Positions 14,862 through 23,966 of a stretch of DNA of 52,825 nt are shown piece after piece. The DNA is from Proteobacteria bacterium SG_bin6 (lineage in GTDB: Bacteria > Pseudomonadota > Alphaproteobacteria > Sphingomonadales > Sphingomonadaceae). Below the pieces are notes generated by a model. The model did not search any database. It was given only the letters and a program-made list of their open reading frames with translations, and had not been told where the DNA came from. The stretch's first letter is position 1. Each line of letters starts with the position of its first letter. The DNA is taken from NCBI GenBank assembly GCA_002083435.1, contig LWDJ01000034.1:1-52825 (forward strand), given 5' to 3'. Made by a program: the position numbers and the translations under genes.

Positions 14862-17156
14862 TCAGCCGATTTCCGTGCGCAGTTGGTCGATCAGCGGCTG
14901 AACGCTCGTTAGCCGCTCTGCTTCCTCGTCTAGGATGGCGTGGAAGGCCGCGCGTTTAACTTGCGCGATCCGGCCGGGTTTCATCCGCATCCCTGTCGGC
15001 AGCGCCGAGACGATGATGTCGATCAGCCGCTCGGCGCCGTGCAGCCGGCCCCAGAGATAGTCATTCTCCCGGTAAGCGCGGCTGAAGAAGGCGCCGAACG
15101 CGCCGAACTGGATGCCCTTCAGCGTCGCCTCGGCGCCGCCGCTGCGGATCGAGGTGGCGTCGTCGGGGGCGATGCGATCGACCTTGATCGGATCGAACTC
15201 GTCGAGCCCCTCGCCCTGGAGCAATGGCAGCGTCGCCACATCGAAGAACGGGAAGCCGAGATAGGTGAGCAGCAGCGCGCGTCGCGCCTCCTTGTTGGCG
15301 CTCGCGAGCGCCACCGATAGGCGAATCTCGGTTTCGTCGTCGAGTGTCTTCAGATTGAGCGAGCGCGCCAGCTGCTGGAGCAGCACGCTAGCATCGCCGC
15401 GCAGCGCGCGCACGTCGCGGCGCAGATGTACGTGCGGCTCGGTGCGCTTCGCGTCGAGATAGGTGGCGAGCGAAGCGTAAACCGCCTCGCGCAACGGGGC
15501 CAGCGTCGCCTCGTCATGCTGAGCCTCCAGCTCGGTCAGCCGGCGCGCCAGCAGGCGCAGGCGGCGGATGCGGAAGCCGAGGTCGTAGTTGCGCAGGAAC
15601 GCGATCATCTCGGGGCTGGTGCCGCCGGTGAAGCTGGGCCGCGTCTCCGCCATGCCGAGCGCATCGACCGCGCGCTGGATCGCGGCATGAATGTCTTGCC
15701 AGCGCTGCTGGCTCGCCTCGCCGCCGACGGTGAACAGCAATTGAGTGAGCGTCTCGATCACGCCGGCAAGCTTCAGATGGCCATAAGCGGCATAGCCATA
15801 GCCGGCCTTGGTGGCGGCGGCGGTCTGGGCGCGGCGGCGCCAATTGGCGAGGCGCTGCACGGTCGGGTGATCGAGGAACAAGGTATAGCCGAACAGCCCC
15901 TCCACCTGGCGCTCGACCTCGGGGCGGATATGCGTGATGATCTCCGCCAGCCGTTCGATCCGGCGGCTGCGCGTGGCGATCGATTCCAAGTTATCGCGGA
16001 TCGGCTGTTGGCGCGGCAGTTCGGAGATGGCACCGATGATCGTCTGGAAGAAGCCGGGCAATTGCTCCGGCCCCGGCGCCCGGCCCATTTTGCCGCCCGG
16101 ATATGGCTCGATATAGACGAAACGGCGGTCAACCTGCCGCCGCGCCGGGCGCTCGCGCAGCGCCCCGATCGCCGGACCGAAGGGGGCGTTGACCAGCACC
16201 GATCCGTCGATCAACGGGGTGTGCTCGGCCGCGCTCGCGGCGCTTTGGCGGGGCAGCGCCTCGGCGATGAAGGCGCCGCGTTCGGGCCAGGCGAGTCCGC
16301 GCCCTCGCAGGACGCGATCGAGCTCGCCGATGGTCGCCGCCGGGAAGGCGCCGGGAAAACTCGACGTGGCGCGCGCTGCAAAGGCCAGTTCGGGGATCGG
16401 CGCGAGCGTCCCACGCGCCTCGCCATGATCGCTGAACGAGAAGATCAGCCGGTGCTCGGTCTCCATCACCTCGCACGGCGAGTTTAGCGCCAGGCGCTCG
16501 GGATGGCCGTGAAAATCGGTGACGGTCACGAACAGGTCGAGCGGTTGCCCTTCGGGCAACAGCCGCGCCTCGACCGGCGCGGCGGCCATCGCTTCGAACG
16601 CATCGAGCACGAGATTGAGGAACCGCTCCCCGCCGAACGGAGGCTCGAACCAGCGTGAGCGGACAAACTTGCTGAGCTTGGCGCGCACCTCGTTACGCGT
16701 CGTCGGTTCGACCAGGTTGTCGACCGGATCGCCCGCGCGCCGCTGTGCCGCCCACGCGATCGGGAGCGCCCACATTTTGGAAAGCGCACTGGCTGGCGCC
16801 TGCGACGGATCGAGCAATTCCTCGATATCGGCCGAATCGAACCAGAGCTGGGTAAGCGGTTCGAGCGACTGGCCGGTGGTGATCGCCTGCGCCAGGAACA
16901 CGCCGTTGATCCCGCCCGCGCTCGCGCCGGCGACGATATCGACCAGCACGCGCAGCTTTAACTTGTGCTCGTTCTCGATCTCCTGAAGCAGCGCGCGGTA
17001 GACGCCCTGGCTGCCCTTTGCGGGCGTGGTGCCTTCGAGGAACGCCTTGCTCGCGCGCGCCAGGCGCCAGATTTCCTTGGTGATGCCGTGCATGTAGACG
17101 GCAAGGCTGATGCCGCCGTAGCAGACGAGCGCGAGCCGCAATTCCTTTTCGCGCAT
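14862..17156 (-). CDS. Patatin-like protein with DUF3376 region
   Basis: A 764-aa protein that fits the patatin-related family with a DUF3376 C-terminal region. The lipase catalytic pair is visible: nucleophile Ser in VAGASAGGINGV (about residue 80) and Asp in LIDGSVLVNAPFG. The usual glycine-rich oxyanion loop is replaced by CYGGISLAVYMHG, as is typical of this subfamily. There is no signal peptide. Hydrolysis of phospholipid or other acyl esters is likely, but the substrate is unknown. The start at 17156 follows GAGG-like bases and leaves the conserved MREKELRLALVCYGG at the N-terminus. Confidence 0.88.
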   Translation of the reverse strand: MREKELRLALVCYGGISLAVYMHGITKEIWRLARASKAFLEGTTPAKGSQGVYRALLQEIENEHKLKLRVLVDIVAGASAGGINGVFLAQAITTGQSLEPLTQLWFDSADIEELLDPSQAPASALSKMWALPIAWAAQRRAGDPVDNLVEPTTRNEVRAKLSKFVRSRWFEPPFGGERFLNLVLDAFEAMAAAPVEARLLPEGQPLDLFVTVTDFHGHPERLALNSPCEVMETEHRLIFSFSDHGEARGTLAPIPELAFAARATSSFPGAFPAATIGELDRVLRGRGLAWPERGAFIAEALPRQSAASAAEHTPLIDGSVLVNAPFGPAIGALRERPARRQVDRRFVYIEPYPGGKMGRAPGPEQLPGFFQTIIGAISELPRQQPIRDNLESIATRSRRIERLAEIITHIRPEVERQVEGLFGYTLFLDHPTVQRLANWRRRAQTAAATKAGYGYAAYGHLKLAGVIETLTQLLFTVGGEASQQRWQDIHAAIQRAVDALGMAETRPSFTGGTSPEMIAFLRNYDLGFRIRRLRLLARRLTELEAQHDEATLAPLREAVYASLATYLDAKRTEPHVHLRRDVRALRGDASVLLQQLARSLNLKTLDDETEIRLSVALASANKEARRALLLTYLGFPFFDVATLPLLQGEGLDEFDPIKVDRIAPDDATSIRSGGAEATLKGIQFGAFGAFFSRAYRENDYLWGRLHGAERLIDIIVSALPTGMRMKPGRIAQVKRAAFHAILDEEAERLTSVQPLIDQLRTEIG

Positions 17157-17215
17157 CCCAATTCCTCGCGCCGCTTGGAGGTAAGCCTAACGAGGGGCGG
17201 AGGCGATGAAAAGGC

Positions 17216-17291
17216 TGGTGCCGGTTGCAGGGATCGAACCCGCGACCTTCGGTTTACAAAACCGCTGCTCTACCAGCTGAGCTAAACCGGC
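17216..17291 (-). tRNA. tRNA-Thr (anticodon TGT)
   Basis: The complement folds as a cloverleaf. The acceptor GCCGGTT pairs with AACCGGC, the D arm is GCTC...GAGC, the anticodon stem-loop CGGT-TTTGTAA-ACCG exposes TGT (reads ACA), and the T arm is GCGGGTTCGAACCCTGC. Discriminator A and an encoded CCA (17216-17218) complete 76 nt. It sits alone between the patatin-like and DUF429-like genes. Confidence 0.96.
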
Positions 17292-17308
17292 GTCGGGCGG
17301 CTCTTGCG

Positions 17309-18178
17309 TCAAACCACGCCGAAGGTCCAGCCCTCGGTCGCGGCGATCGCGGGGTTTAGGCCAGCGGGATGCCACAGTGCCTCGCGGCTGGCGACCGCGC
17401 GCAGCCAGGCGGCGCTGAGCAGCGCGTCGCTGCGATGATCGTCGATCGGCCCGTCGCCAGGCACCGGTGCGCTGCCGAGCATCGCCAGCCCTGCGTTCAG
17501 CTCGGCGAGCGAGCGCATCTTGGCGCGGTGGGGTGGACGGCCGGCATCCCGCGCGGCGATCGCGGTGTAGATCTCGACCATCGCCGAGCCGCGCTCGGGC
17601 AGCGGATCGAACGGCCAGAGCGGCAACCGTCCGCCGAGCGCGTGGAACAGCCGCATCCCGGCGAGGCTCGCCTTGCCTACCTGTGCCGCGCCAACGAGGT
17701 TGAGGTTGCTATAGGGCTTCAGCCCCTGCGCCGCCTGGGCATATTCGGTCACGCGAAAGCGGCCCCGCCCGCCGCCAAACGCTTCGCCGGTACGCCCGCC
17801 ATGCCGTCGAAAATGCGGTGCGGCCCCAGGGTGGTCGGCAAAGCCCGCCGCGCCAAGATCGGGCTCGCCGCCGCATAGCGTTTCGACGAGCGACCAAAGG
17901 CCCCGCGCATCGCCCGGACTGGCATCCCAGCCCGGGAAAAAAGCGCCACGGTCAGCAAAGGGCAGCGACGGGCCGAGATCGAAGCCGATCAGCGCGTCGG
18001 GCGGCGCCGCGCATAGCAACCAGTCGAGCACCGCCGTCCGCGACCAGAGTCCGTGCGGCGGCGTGACAAGCCGCGGCGCCGCGCGCCCGGCGCCGCACCA
18101 TGCGAGCGCGATGCCACGGTGCCGCGATCCCCGCGCGCCAGACCAGTCGATCGCGACGAAATGCGCGAAGCGGCTCAC
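17309..18178 (-). CDS. DUF429-like predicted RNase H-fold protein
   Basis: A 289-aa conserved hypothetical. The N-terminal AIDWSGARGSRHRGIALAW resembles the first strand of the DUF429/predicted RNase H-like nuclease fold, where the Asp is a candidate metal ligand. Other acidic conserved-looking spots are IGFDLGPSLPF, MVEIYTA and DDHRSDALLSAAWL near the C-terminus, matching the D-E-D layout of such folds. Nuclease activity is unproven. Its start overlaps the stop of the upstream YjbR-like gene by 4 bp, so it is third in a run with the serine hydrolase. Confidence 0.72.
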   Translation of the reverse strand: MSRFAHFVAIDWSGARGSRHRGIALAWCGAGRAAPRLVTPPHGLWSRTAVLDWLLCAAPPDALIGFDLGPSLPFADRGAFFPGWDASPGDARGLWSLVETLCGGEPDLGAAGFADHPGAAPHFRRHGGRTGEAFGGGRGRFRVTEYAQAAQGLKPYSNLNLVGAAQVGKASLAGMRLFHALGGRLPLWPFDPLPERGSAMVEIYTAIAARDAGRPPHRAKMRSLAELNAGLAMLGSAPVPGDGPIDDHRSDALLSAAWLRAVASREALWHPAGLNPAIAATEGWTFGVV

Positions 18179-18516
18179 CGTTTTGGGCGGACCGGTCGCT
18201 TGGCGGCCGCCTGATCGCGCGCGCGTTCGATCATCGCGGCCACGCGATCGGGATCGTCGCTGCCATAGCGAACGAGCACCGCCCCATAGCCGGCATAATG
18301 GGGCGTCTGGAAAAAGCTATCGGGGTCGGTTTCGAGAAGCACCGCGATCGTGTCGGTATCGAGCTGGAGGCAGAAGCTTGCCGTCGCCTCATGTCCGGGC
18401 GAGAGGAATGCGCGGCCATTGGCGCCGACCTTGGCCGCCTCCTGCCCGTAATGACGCCCAAGCTCGACGCCGGGCAGCGCGAGGGCGAAGGCGAGGACTT
18501 CTTGCCAATCCCTCAT
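18175..18516 (-). CDS. MmcQ/YjbR family protein
   Basis: A 113-aa protein of the MmcQ/YjbR fold. Typical features are FALALPGVELGRHYGQEAAKV, TPHYAGYGAVLVRY and a basic tail (AAAKRPVRPKR). The family has a CyaY-like fold and is annotated as DNA-binding, but its role is not established. It overlaps both neighbours by 4 bp, so it is translationally coupled between the serine hydrolase and the DUF429-like gene. Confidence 0.88.
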   Translation of the reverse strand: MRDWQEVLAFALALPGVELGRHYGQEAAKVGANGRAFLSPGHEATASFCLQLDTDTIAVLLETDPDSFFQTPHYAGYGAVLVRYGSDDPDRVAAMIERARDQAAAKRPVRPKR

Positions 18517-19895
18517 TTCACCTCCGCCAGCACATCGGCGGTGAACTTGCCGATGTCGAAATTACTGTTCGCCGGGTCTTCGCCGCGCCGGACGATCACG
18601 ATGCCGCGGCTGGGGACGATCACGACGAACTGGCCGCGATTGCCGTTGGCGGAGAAGGCATCGTCGGGCACGCCGGGGGTGCCGCGCATCAGCCAGAAGG
18701 TCGCGCCATAGCCGAAGCCACTCGCCGGCTGCGGGCCGCTCGGGCGCGTCACATAGCTGCGCCAGCCTTCGGGGAGCAGCCGCGTGCCGTTCCACACGCC
18801 GTCGTTCAGATAGAGCAGGCCGAAACGGGCGAGATCGCGCGCGGTGGTCCACACCTGGCTAGAGGACACGTAGTTGCCGCGCCAGTCCATTTCGGCGACG
18901 GTGTGCCGCATCCCGAGCGGGCCGAACAAGGCGCGCTGGGGGAAATCGCGATACGCTTCTTCACCAAGCGCGGCGCGCAGGCTGCGCATCGCGAGCAAGA
19001 TATCGTTGTTCGCATAGCGGAAGCGGGTGCCCGGCTTCACCTCCAGCGGCCATTGCGTCACTTCCTCGGTCACGCTGGTGCCGCCGAAATAGATCGCATC
19101 GGTGCGGTTGCCCGCGGTCGCGCTGTGCAGGCCAGAGCCCATGCGAAGCAGCTGATCGAGCGTGATCGCCGCGCGCGGGTCGCCGGGGGTTCGCCACTCG
19201 GGTACGCGCGCCGGCTCATCCACCTTCACCGCGCCCGCTTTCACCGCGATCCCCGCGAGCGTGCCGGTGATGCTCTTGGCGACCGACCAGGTGCGGTTCG
19301 CGGTGAACGGCCCGAATCCGACTGCGTAACGCTCCGCGATCATGCGGTTCTCGCGCAGGATCACGACGCCGGTGGTGCGCCCCTGATAGGCCCCGGTGAA
19401 GGCACGCTCGACCGCCGGGATCGCCGGGAAAGCGATCTTCGGCAATGCGTCGCCCAGCGGCCAGGGGCGCGGATCGGCGGGCACCGGGGCAGGCGGTGTG
19501 GTGCCGACGGATGGAATTGTGGCGCCGATCGGCAGGTTGGTGCAGCCGGTCTCGGGTCGATAGGCGGCGACGCGGGGCGGCAGGTTGGGATCGAAGCGTA
19601 CCGTCACCATGCCGGCGGCGCGGTTCACCTCGGCGGGGAGGGTGGGGATGATCTTGTCATATTCGGGGTAGATGCCGGTCAGCTCCAACGCTTCTACGTC
19701 TGCTTGGGCGCGACCGCCGATGAACATCGCCGAGCAGAGCACCGCCGCCTTGTACCCCGCCGCGATCGCCCGCGTGTAGGGCGCCGGGACCTGCGCCTGT
19801 TGCGCCCATGCTGGCGTGCTCAGTAGCAGTGCGACAACGGCCGCTCCTCCTACCCCGCCGTCACCCCGGCCACCGAGCCGGGGTCCCGCTGCCAT
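18513..19895 (-). CDS. Serine hydrolase, beta-lactamase class C family, exported
   Basis: A roughly 460-aa beta-lactamase/transpeptidase-fold hydrolase. The SxxK motif is SVAK in WSVAKSITG and the YxN motif is YAN in FRYANNDILL. GNRGQFVVIVPSRGIVIV is in the place of the third motif. An export signal (AAVVALLLSTPAWAQ) precedes the mature part. The start is uncertain: the best ATG, at 19895, lies inside a palindromic repeat (19860-19939), which thus encodes the n-region of the signal peptide. The next in-frame ATG upstream is at 19979. Esterase or peptidase activity is likelier than antibiotic resistance. Confidence 0.82.
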   Translation of the reverse strand: MAAGPRLGGRGDGGVGGAAVVALLLSTPAWAQQAQVPAPYTRAIAAGYKAAVLCSAMFIGGRAQADVEALELTGIYPEYDKIIPTLPAEVNRAAGMVTVRFDPNLPPRVAAYRPETGCTNLPIGATIPSVGTTPPAPVPADPRPWPLGDALPKIAFPAIPAVERAFTGAYQGRTTGVVILRENRMIAERYAVGFGPFTANRTWSVAKSITGTLAGIAVKAGAVKVDEPARVPEWRTPGDPRAAITLDQLLRMGSGLHSATAGNRTDAIYFGGTSVTEEVTQWPLEVKPGTRFRYANNDILLAMRSLRAALGEEAYRDFPQRALFGPLGMRHTVAEMDWRGNYVSSSQVWTTARDLARFGLLYLNDGVWNGTRLLPEGWRSYVTRPSGPQPASGFGYGATFWLMRGTPGVPDDAFSANGNRGQFVVIVPSRGIVIVRRGEDPANSNFDIGKFTADVLAEVK

Positions 19896-19939
19896 GCGCC
19901 AGAAGGAGAAGCGAGACCCCGGCTCAAGGCCGGGGTGAC
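19860..19939. repeat. GC-rich palindromic (REP-like) element, copy 2
   Basis: A well-preserved nested palindrome. The outer arms GTCACCCCGGC (19860-19870) and GCCGGGGTGAC (19929-19939) are perfect complements. The inner arms GAGCCGGGGTC (19875-19885) and GACCCCGGCTC (19915-19925) are also perfect. The centre (19886-19914) is unpaired. It overlaps the most plausible start codon of the serine hydrolase and lies just past the end of rarA's coding sequence. Confidence 0.85.
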
Positions 19940-19965
19940 GGGATTTGGTTTGAGCTCTCAGCCGT

Positions 19966-21270
19966 TTAGTCCCTCGCATTCTTCAGCCCCTCCCAATAAG
20001 CCATCCGCTCGGCGATCTTGCGTTCAAAGCCGCGATCGACGGGCGCATAAAAGCGCTGCGGCGCCATGCCATCAGGCCAGTAATCGGCACCCGAGAAACC
20101 GGCCTTAGTGTCGTGATCATAGGCATAGCCAGCGCCATAGCCGATGTCCTTCATCAGCTTGGTCGGTGCATTAAGGATGTGCGCGGGCGGCATCAGCGAC
20201 CCCGTCTCCTTCGCCGATCGCCACGCCGCTTTCTGTGCCTTGTACGCCGCGTTCGATTTGGGCGCGGTCGCGAGGTAGAGGCAAGCCTGGACGATCGCCA
20301 ACTCACCCTCGGGCGAGCCTAGGAACTCATAGGCATCCTTGGCGGCGAGGCATTGCAGCAGCGCCTGCGGATCGGCGAGGCCGATATCCTCGCTCGCGAA
20401 GCGCGTCAGGCGGCGGAGCACGTAAAGCGGTTCCTCGCCCGCCACCAGCATCCGCGCGAGATAATAGAGCGCCGCCTGCGGGTCCGAGCCGCGCAGCGAT
20501 TTGTGGAGCGCGGAAATCAGATTGTAATGCCCCTCGCGGTCCTTGTCGTACACCGCGACGCGGCGCTGGAGGAACTCGCCGAGCCCGGTCGGATCGAGCG
20601 GCTCGGGCAGGTCGACCGAAACGAGCGTCTCGGCCTGGTTGAGCAGAAAGCGGCCATCGCCGTCGGCCGCGGCGATCAGTGCCCCGCGCGCTTCGGGGGT
20701 AAGGGGCAGAGGGCGCCCGATCAGCGCCTCCGCCCGGTCGAGCAAGGTGCTCAATGCCTCGGGACCGAGCCGGTGGAGGATCAGCACCTGCGCGCGGCTG
20801 AGCAATGCGGCGTTGAGCTCGAACGAAGGGTTTTCGGTCGTCGCTCCCACCAGCGTGACGGTCCCCGCCTCGACATAGGGCAGGAAGCCGTCCTGCTGCG
20901 CACGATTGAAGCGGTGAATCTCGTCCACGAACAACAGTGTGCGCTGGCCGCGCCGGGCGTGCGCCTCCGCCTCGGCAAAGGCTTTTTTCAGATCGGCGAC
21001 GCCCGAGAACACTGCCGAGATGGAGACGAAGCGCAGGCCAACCGCCTCGGCGAGCAGCCGTGCGATTGTCGTCTTGCCGGTGCCGGGCGGACCCCACAGG
21101 ATGATGGAGGCAAGCCGGCCGGCGGCGACCATCCGTCCGATGGCGCCCTCGGGACCGGTCAAATGCTCCTGCCCGACGACCTCACCCAGCACGCGCGGGC
21201 GTAGCCGTTCGGCGAGCGGCGCGGTGTCGGCGGGCGGTGGTGCAGGGGGATCGTTGAAGAGATCGGGCAT
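19966..21270 (-). CDS. rarA: Replication-associated recombination protein A (AAA ATPase)
   Basis: A 434-aa RarA/MgsA ATPase of the clamp-loader-like AAA+ group, acting at stalled replication forks. The Walker A is GPPGTGKTT (residues 60-68) and the Walker B LLFVDEIHRFN is near 112-122. Sensor 1 is GATTENPSFELN, and FASEDIGLADPQAL and DHDTKAGFSGADYWPDGM are family signatures in the C-terminal tetramerisation part. Length is typical. It precedes the REP element and lies 59 bp before the glycosyltransferase stop. Confidence 0.96.
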   Translation of the reverse strand: MPDLFNDPPAPPPADTAPLAERLRPRVLGEVVGQEHLTGPEGAIGRMVAAGRLASIILWGPPGTGKTTIARLLAEAVGLRFVSISAVFSGVADLKKAFAEAEAHARRGQRTLLFVDEIHRFNRAQQDGFLPYVEAGTVTLVGATTENPSFELNAALLSRAQVLILHRLGPEALSTLLDRAEALIGRPLPLTPEARGALIAAADGDGRFLLNQAETLVSVDLPEPLDPTGLGEFLQRRVAVYDKDREGHYNLISALHKSLRGSDPQAALYYLARMLVAGEEPLYVLRRLTRFASEDIGLADPQALLQCLAAKDAYEFLGSPEGELAIVQACLYLATAPKSNAAYKAQKAAWRSAKETGSLMPPAHILNAPTKLMKDIGYGAGYAYDHDTKAGFSGADYWPDGMAPQRFYAPVDRGFERKIAERMAYWEGLKNARD

Positions 21271-21329
21271 CGTCGCGCCAGTTTAGGCGGGATGGGCACG
21301 GCTGCCAGCCCCCAACGCCCGCGCCTGAC

Positions 21330-22478
21330 TCAGCCGACGCGCCGCGCGATCACTTCCAGATATTTGTCGAGCACCGCCTTATTGATCGCATCCCAACTGA
21401 ACGCGGCCGCCTTGGCCTCACCCGCCATGCCGTGATCGTCGGCGAGATCGCGGTCCAGCGCATAGGCCTGGAGCGCGTCGGCATAGCCAGCAATGTCATC
21501 GGGCGCGACAAGCCGGCCGGTGACGCCGTCCTCGACCAAACTCGACGTTCCCGTCGCAATCGCCGCCACCACCGGCACCGCGCACGCCATCGCCTCCAGC
21601 GTTACGTTGCCGAAGGTCTCGGTCGTGCTGGGGTTGAACAGCACGTCCATCGAGGCGACCGCGCGGCCCAACTCGCCATTCGCAAGAAAGCCGGTGAACA
21701 CCGCGCTCGGCACGCGTTCTGCGAACCAAGCGCGGGCTGGGCCTTCGCCGATCACCATCACCCGGTGCGGCACCTGGCGGCGTTCAAGCTCGGCGATGAC
21801 ATCGGCGAATACACCGAGCCCCTTTTCGAGCACCAGTCGGCCCAGAAAGCCGATCACCACTTCCTGGTCGCCAATCCCGAGCGAGCGGCGCCACGGCAGC
21901 GAACGCACGGCGGGGCTGAAGATCGTCCGATCGACCCCCCGTGACCAGATGCCAATATCGAAGTTCATCCGTTCGGCGCGCAGGATTTCCGCCATCGACG
22001 GCGCGGGTGCGAGGATCGCGTCGCAGCGTCGATAGAAGCGGCGCTGGATCGCCACCGCCGCCGGTGCGAGGAAGCCAAGGCCGTAATAAGCGACATAGGT
22101 ATCGAAGCGGGTGTGGACCGAGGCGACCGCCGGCACGCTGCCGCTTCGCGCCCAGGTGAGCGCGCGGTGGCCGAGAATGTCGGGTGCGGACAGGTGGACC
22201 ATGTTCGGCCCGAAGCTTTCCAGGTCGCGCCGCGTCTTGGCCGGGAGGCCGAGCGCGAGCCGATATTCACCGCGGCCCGGCACGCCCAGCGCCGGCACGT
22301 CGACCAGATCGCCGGTAGGTGGAAATGCTGGTGTCTTGGTTGTTGGAGAATAGACCCGCACCGTCGCGCCCTGGCCGAGCAGATAACCGACCAGCCGGTT
22401 AAGCGCCTGATTGGCGCCATCGCGCACGTAATTATAATTGCCGCTGAACAGCGCGACGCGCAGGCGATCGGGGGTCAT
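21330..22478 (-). CDS. Glycosyltransferase family 4 (GT-B fold)
   Basis: A 382-aa glycosyltransferase. The N-terminal acceptor domain starts RVALFSGNYNYVRDGANQAL, and the C-terminal donor domain has IGFLGRLVLEKGLGVFADVI and the E-x7-E type signature TETFGNVTLEAMA. It resembles the mannosyl/GlcNAc transferases that modify lipids or polysaccharides. The start at 22478 follows from the family N-terminus, as upstream codons overlap the divergent radA promoter region. No other cell-wall or polysaccharide genes are adjacent, so the acceptor is unknown. Confidence 0.9.
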   Translation of the reverse strand: MTPDRLRVALFSGNYNYVRDGANQALNRLVGYLLGQGATVRVYSPTTKTPAFPPTGDLVDVPALGVPGRGEYRLALGLPAKTRRDLESFGPNMVHLSAPDILGHRALTWARSGSVPAVASVHTRFDTYVAYYGLGFLAPAAVAIQRRFYRRCDAILAPAPSMAEILRAERMNFDIGIWSRGVDRTIFSPAVRSLPWRRSLGIGDQEVVIGFLGRLVLEKGLGVFADVIAELERRQVPHRVMVIGEGPARAWFAERVPSAVFTGFLANGELGRAVASMDVLFNPSTTETFGNVTLEAMACAVPVVAAIATGTSSLVEDGVTGRLVAPDDIAGYADALQAYALDRDLADDHGMAGEAKAAAFSWDAINKAVLDKYLEVIARRVG

Positions 22479-22562
22479 CGCGCGCGCCCTTAGCGAGCGA
22501 TTGCGGCAAAGACCAGCCCGCGCGCCTTGCGTTCTTTCTTCGTTCCTGCAAAAGCGCGTGGC

Positions 22563-23936
22563 ATGGCCAAGCTTCAGAAGCGCTATGTTTGCCAGGCGTG
22601 CGGTTCGGCGACGCATCGCTGGGCCGGGCAATGCGGCGATTGCGGCGCGTGGAACAGCCTGGTCGAGGAAGCCGCGATGGCGGCGACGCCGTTCCAGGCC
22701 AAACATCACCTGCGCAGCGGCGGACAGAAGGTGGCGCTGGTCGGTCTCGATGCCGAAATCCCGCTTCCCGCGCGGCTCGCGACCGGGATCGCCGAGTTCG
22801 ATCGCACGCTGGGGGGCGGGTTCGTCGAGGGATCGGCGACTTTGATCGGCGGCGATCCGGGGATCGGCAAATCGACCCTGCTGCTCCAGGCGGCGGCGCG
22901 GCTGGCGCAGGCCGGGCACCGCATCGCCTATGTCTCGGGCGAGGAGGCGGCCGATCAGGTGCGGCTGCGCGCGCGGCGGCTGGGGCTGGGTGCGGCCCCG
23001 GTGCAACTCGCGGCCGCGACATCTGTGCGTGACATCCTCACCACGCTGGGGGACGGGCCGGCGCCGCGCCTGCTTGTGATCGATTCGATCCAGACGATGC
23101 ATTCGGACATGATCGAGGGCGCGCCGGGCACCGTCAGCCAGGTACGGGCGAGCGCGCAGGAGCTGATCCGCTTCGCCAAGGAGCGCGGCTCGGCGCTGGT
23201 GCTGGTGGGCCATGTCACCAAGGATGGTAGCCTCGCGGGGCCGCGCGTGCTGGAGCATATGGTCGATACCGTGCTGGCGTTCGAGGGCGAGCGCAGCCAC
23301 CAGTACCGGCTGCTGCGCGCGATCAAGAATCGCTTCGGCGGCACCGACGAGATCGGCGTGTTCGCAATGGCGGACAGCGGCTTGAGCGAGGTCGCGAACC
23401 CTAGCGCCTTGTTCCTCACCCAGCGCGACGAAGGCGTGAGCGGCACGGTCGTGTTTCCCGCGCTGGAGGGGACACGGCCGGTGCTGGTCGAAATGCAGGC
23501 GCTGGTCGTGCGTCTGGCGAGCGGCGCGACGCCGCGTCGCGCGGTGGTCGGCTGGGATTCGGGGCGGCTGGCGATGATCCTCGCCGTGCTGGAGGCGCGG
23601 TGCGGGCTGAGTTTTTCGTCGGCGGAAGTCTATCTGAACGTCGCGGGCGGCTACCGCGTGCAGGATCCGGCGGCGGACCTGGCGGTGGCGGCGGCGCTCG
23701 TCTCGGCCTTAAGCGAGCGGCCGGTGCCGGTGGGCGCGGTGGCCTTCGGTGAGGTTGCGCTGTCGGGCGAAATCCGCCCGGTAGCCCATGCTGGGCTGCG
23801 GCTGAAGGAGGCGGCGAAGCTCGGCTTCGACCGCGCCTTGCTCCCCGCGACGGCGGCGGGAGAAAAGAGCCCGCTCGCGCTCGCCGGTTTCAAGAACTTG
23901 CTGCGCTTCGTTGACCATCTGCTCGGGCGTGGCTAG
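22563..23936 (+). CDS. radA: DNA repair protein RadA
   Basis: A 457-aa RadA (Sms) recombination ATPase. A C4 zinc finger is at the N-terminus (Cys10, Cys13, Cys24, Cys27 in YVCQACGSATHRW and GQCGDCG). A RecA-like core follows with Walker A GGDPGIGKST. The RadA-specific KNRFGGTDE motif comes next, and the C-terminal Lon-like domain ends LAGFKNLLRFVDHLL. It promotes branch migration in recombination repair. The ATG at 22563 is chosen as the zinc finger starts 9 residues on. It begins a plus-strand run with the CvpA-like gene 30 bp after its stop. Confidence 0.97.
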   Translation: MAKLQKRYVCQACGSATHRWAGQCGDCGAWNSLVEEAAMAATPFQAKHHLRSGGQKVALVGLDAEIPLPARLATGIAEFDRTLGGGFVEGSATLIGGDPGIGKSTLLLQAAARLAQAGHRIAYVSGEEAADQVRLRARRLGLGAAPVQLAAATSVRDILTTLGDGPAPRLLVIDSIQTMHSDMIEGAPGTVSQVRASAQELIRFAKERGSALVLVGHVTKDGSLAGPRVLEHMVDTVLAFEGERSHQYRLLRAIKNRFGGTDEIGVFAMADSGLSEVANPSALFLTQRDEGVSGTVVFPALEGTRPVLVEMQALVVRLASGATPRRAVVGWDSGRLAMILAVLEARCGLSFSSAEVYLNVAGGYRVQDPAADLAVAAALVSALSERPVPVGAVAFGEVALSGEIRPVAHAGLRLKEAAKLGFDRALLPATAAGEKSPLALAGFKNLLRFVDHLLGRG

Positions 23937-23966
23937 CGCTGGTGCGGGTTGTCGACCGAGGGAAAG

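Noticed and set aside
18175..18516. Mitomycin resistance function
   Set aside because: The MmcQ name is historical; nothing here supports drug resistance.
18513..19895. Beta-lactam resistance gene
   Set aside because: Class C fold motifs are shared with many esterases and peptidases; no AmpR-type neighbour or KTG motif was seen.
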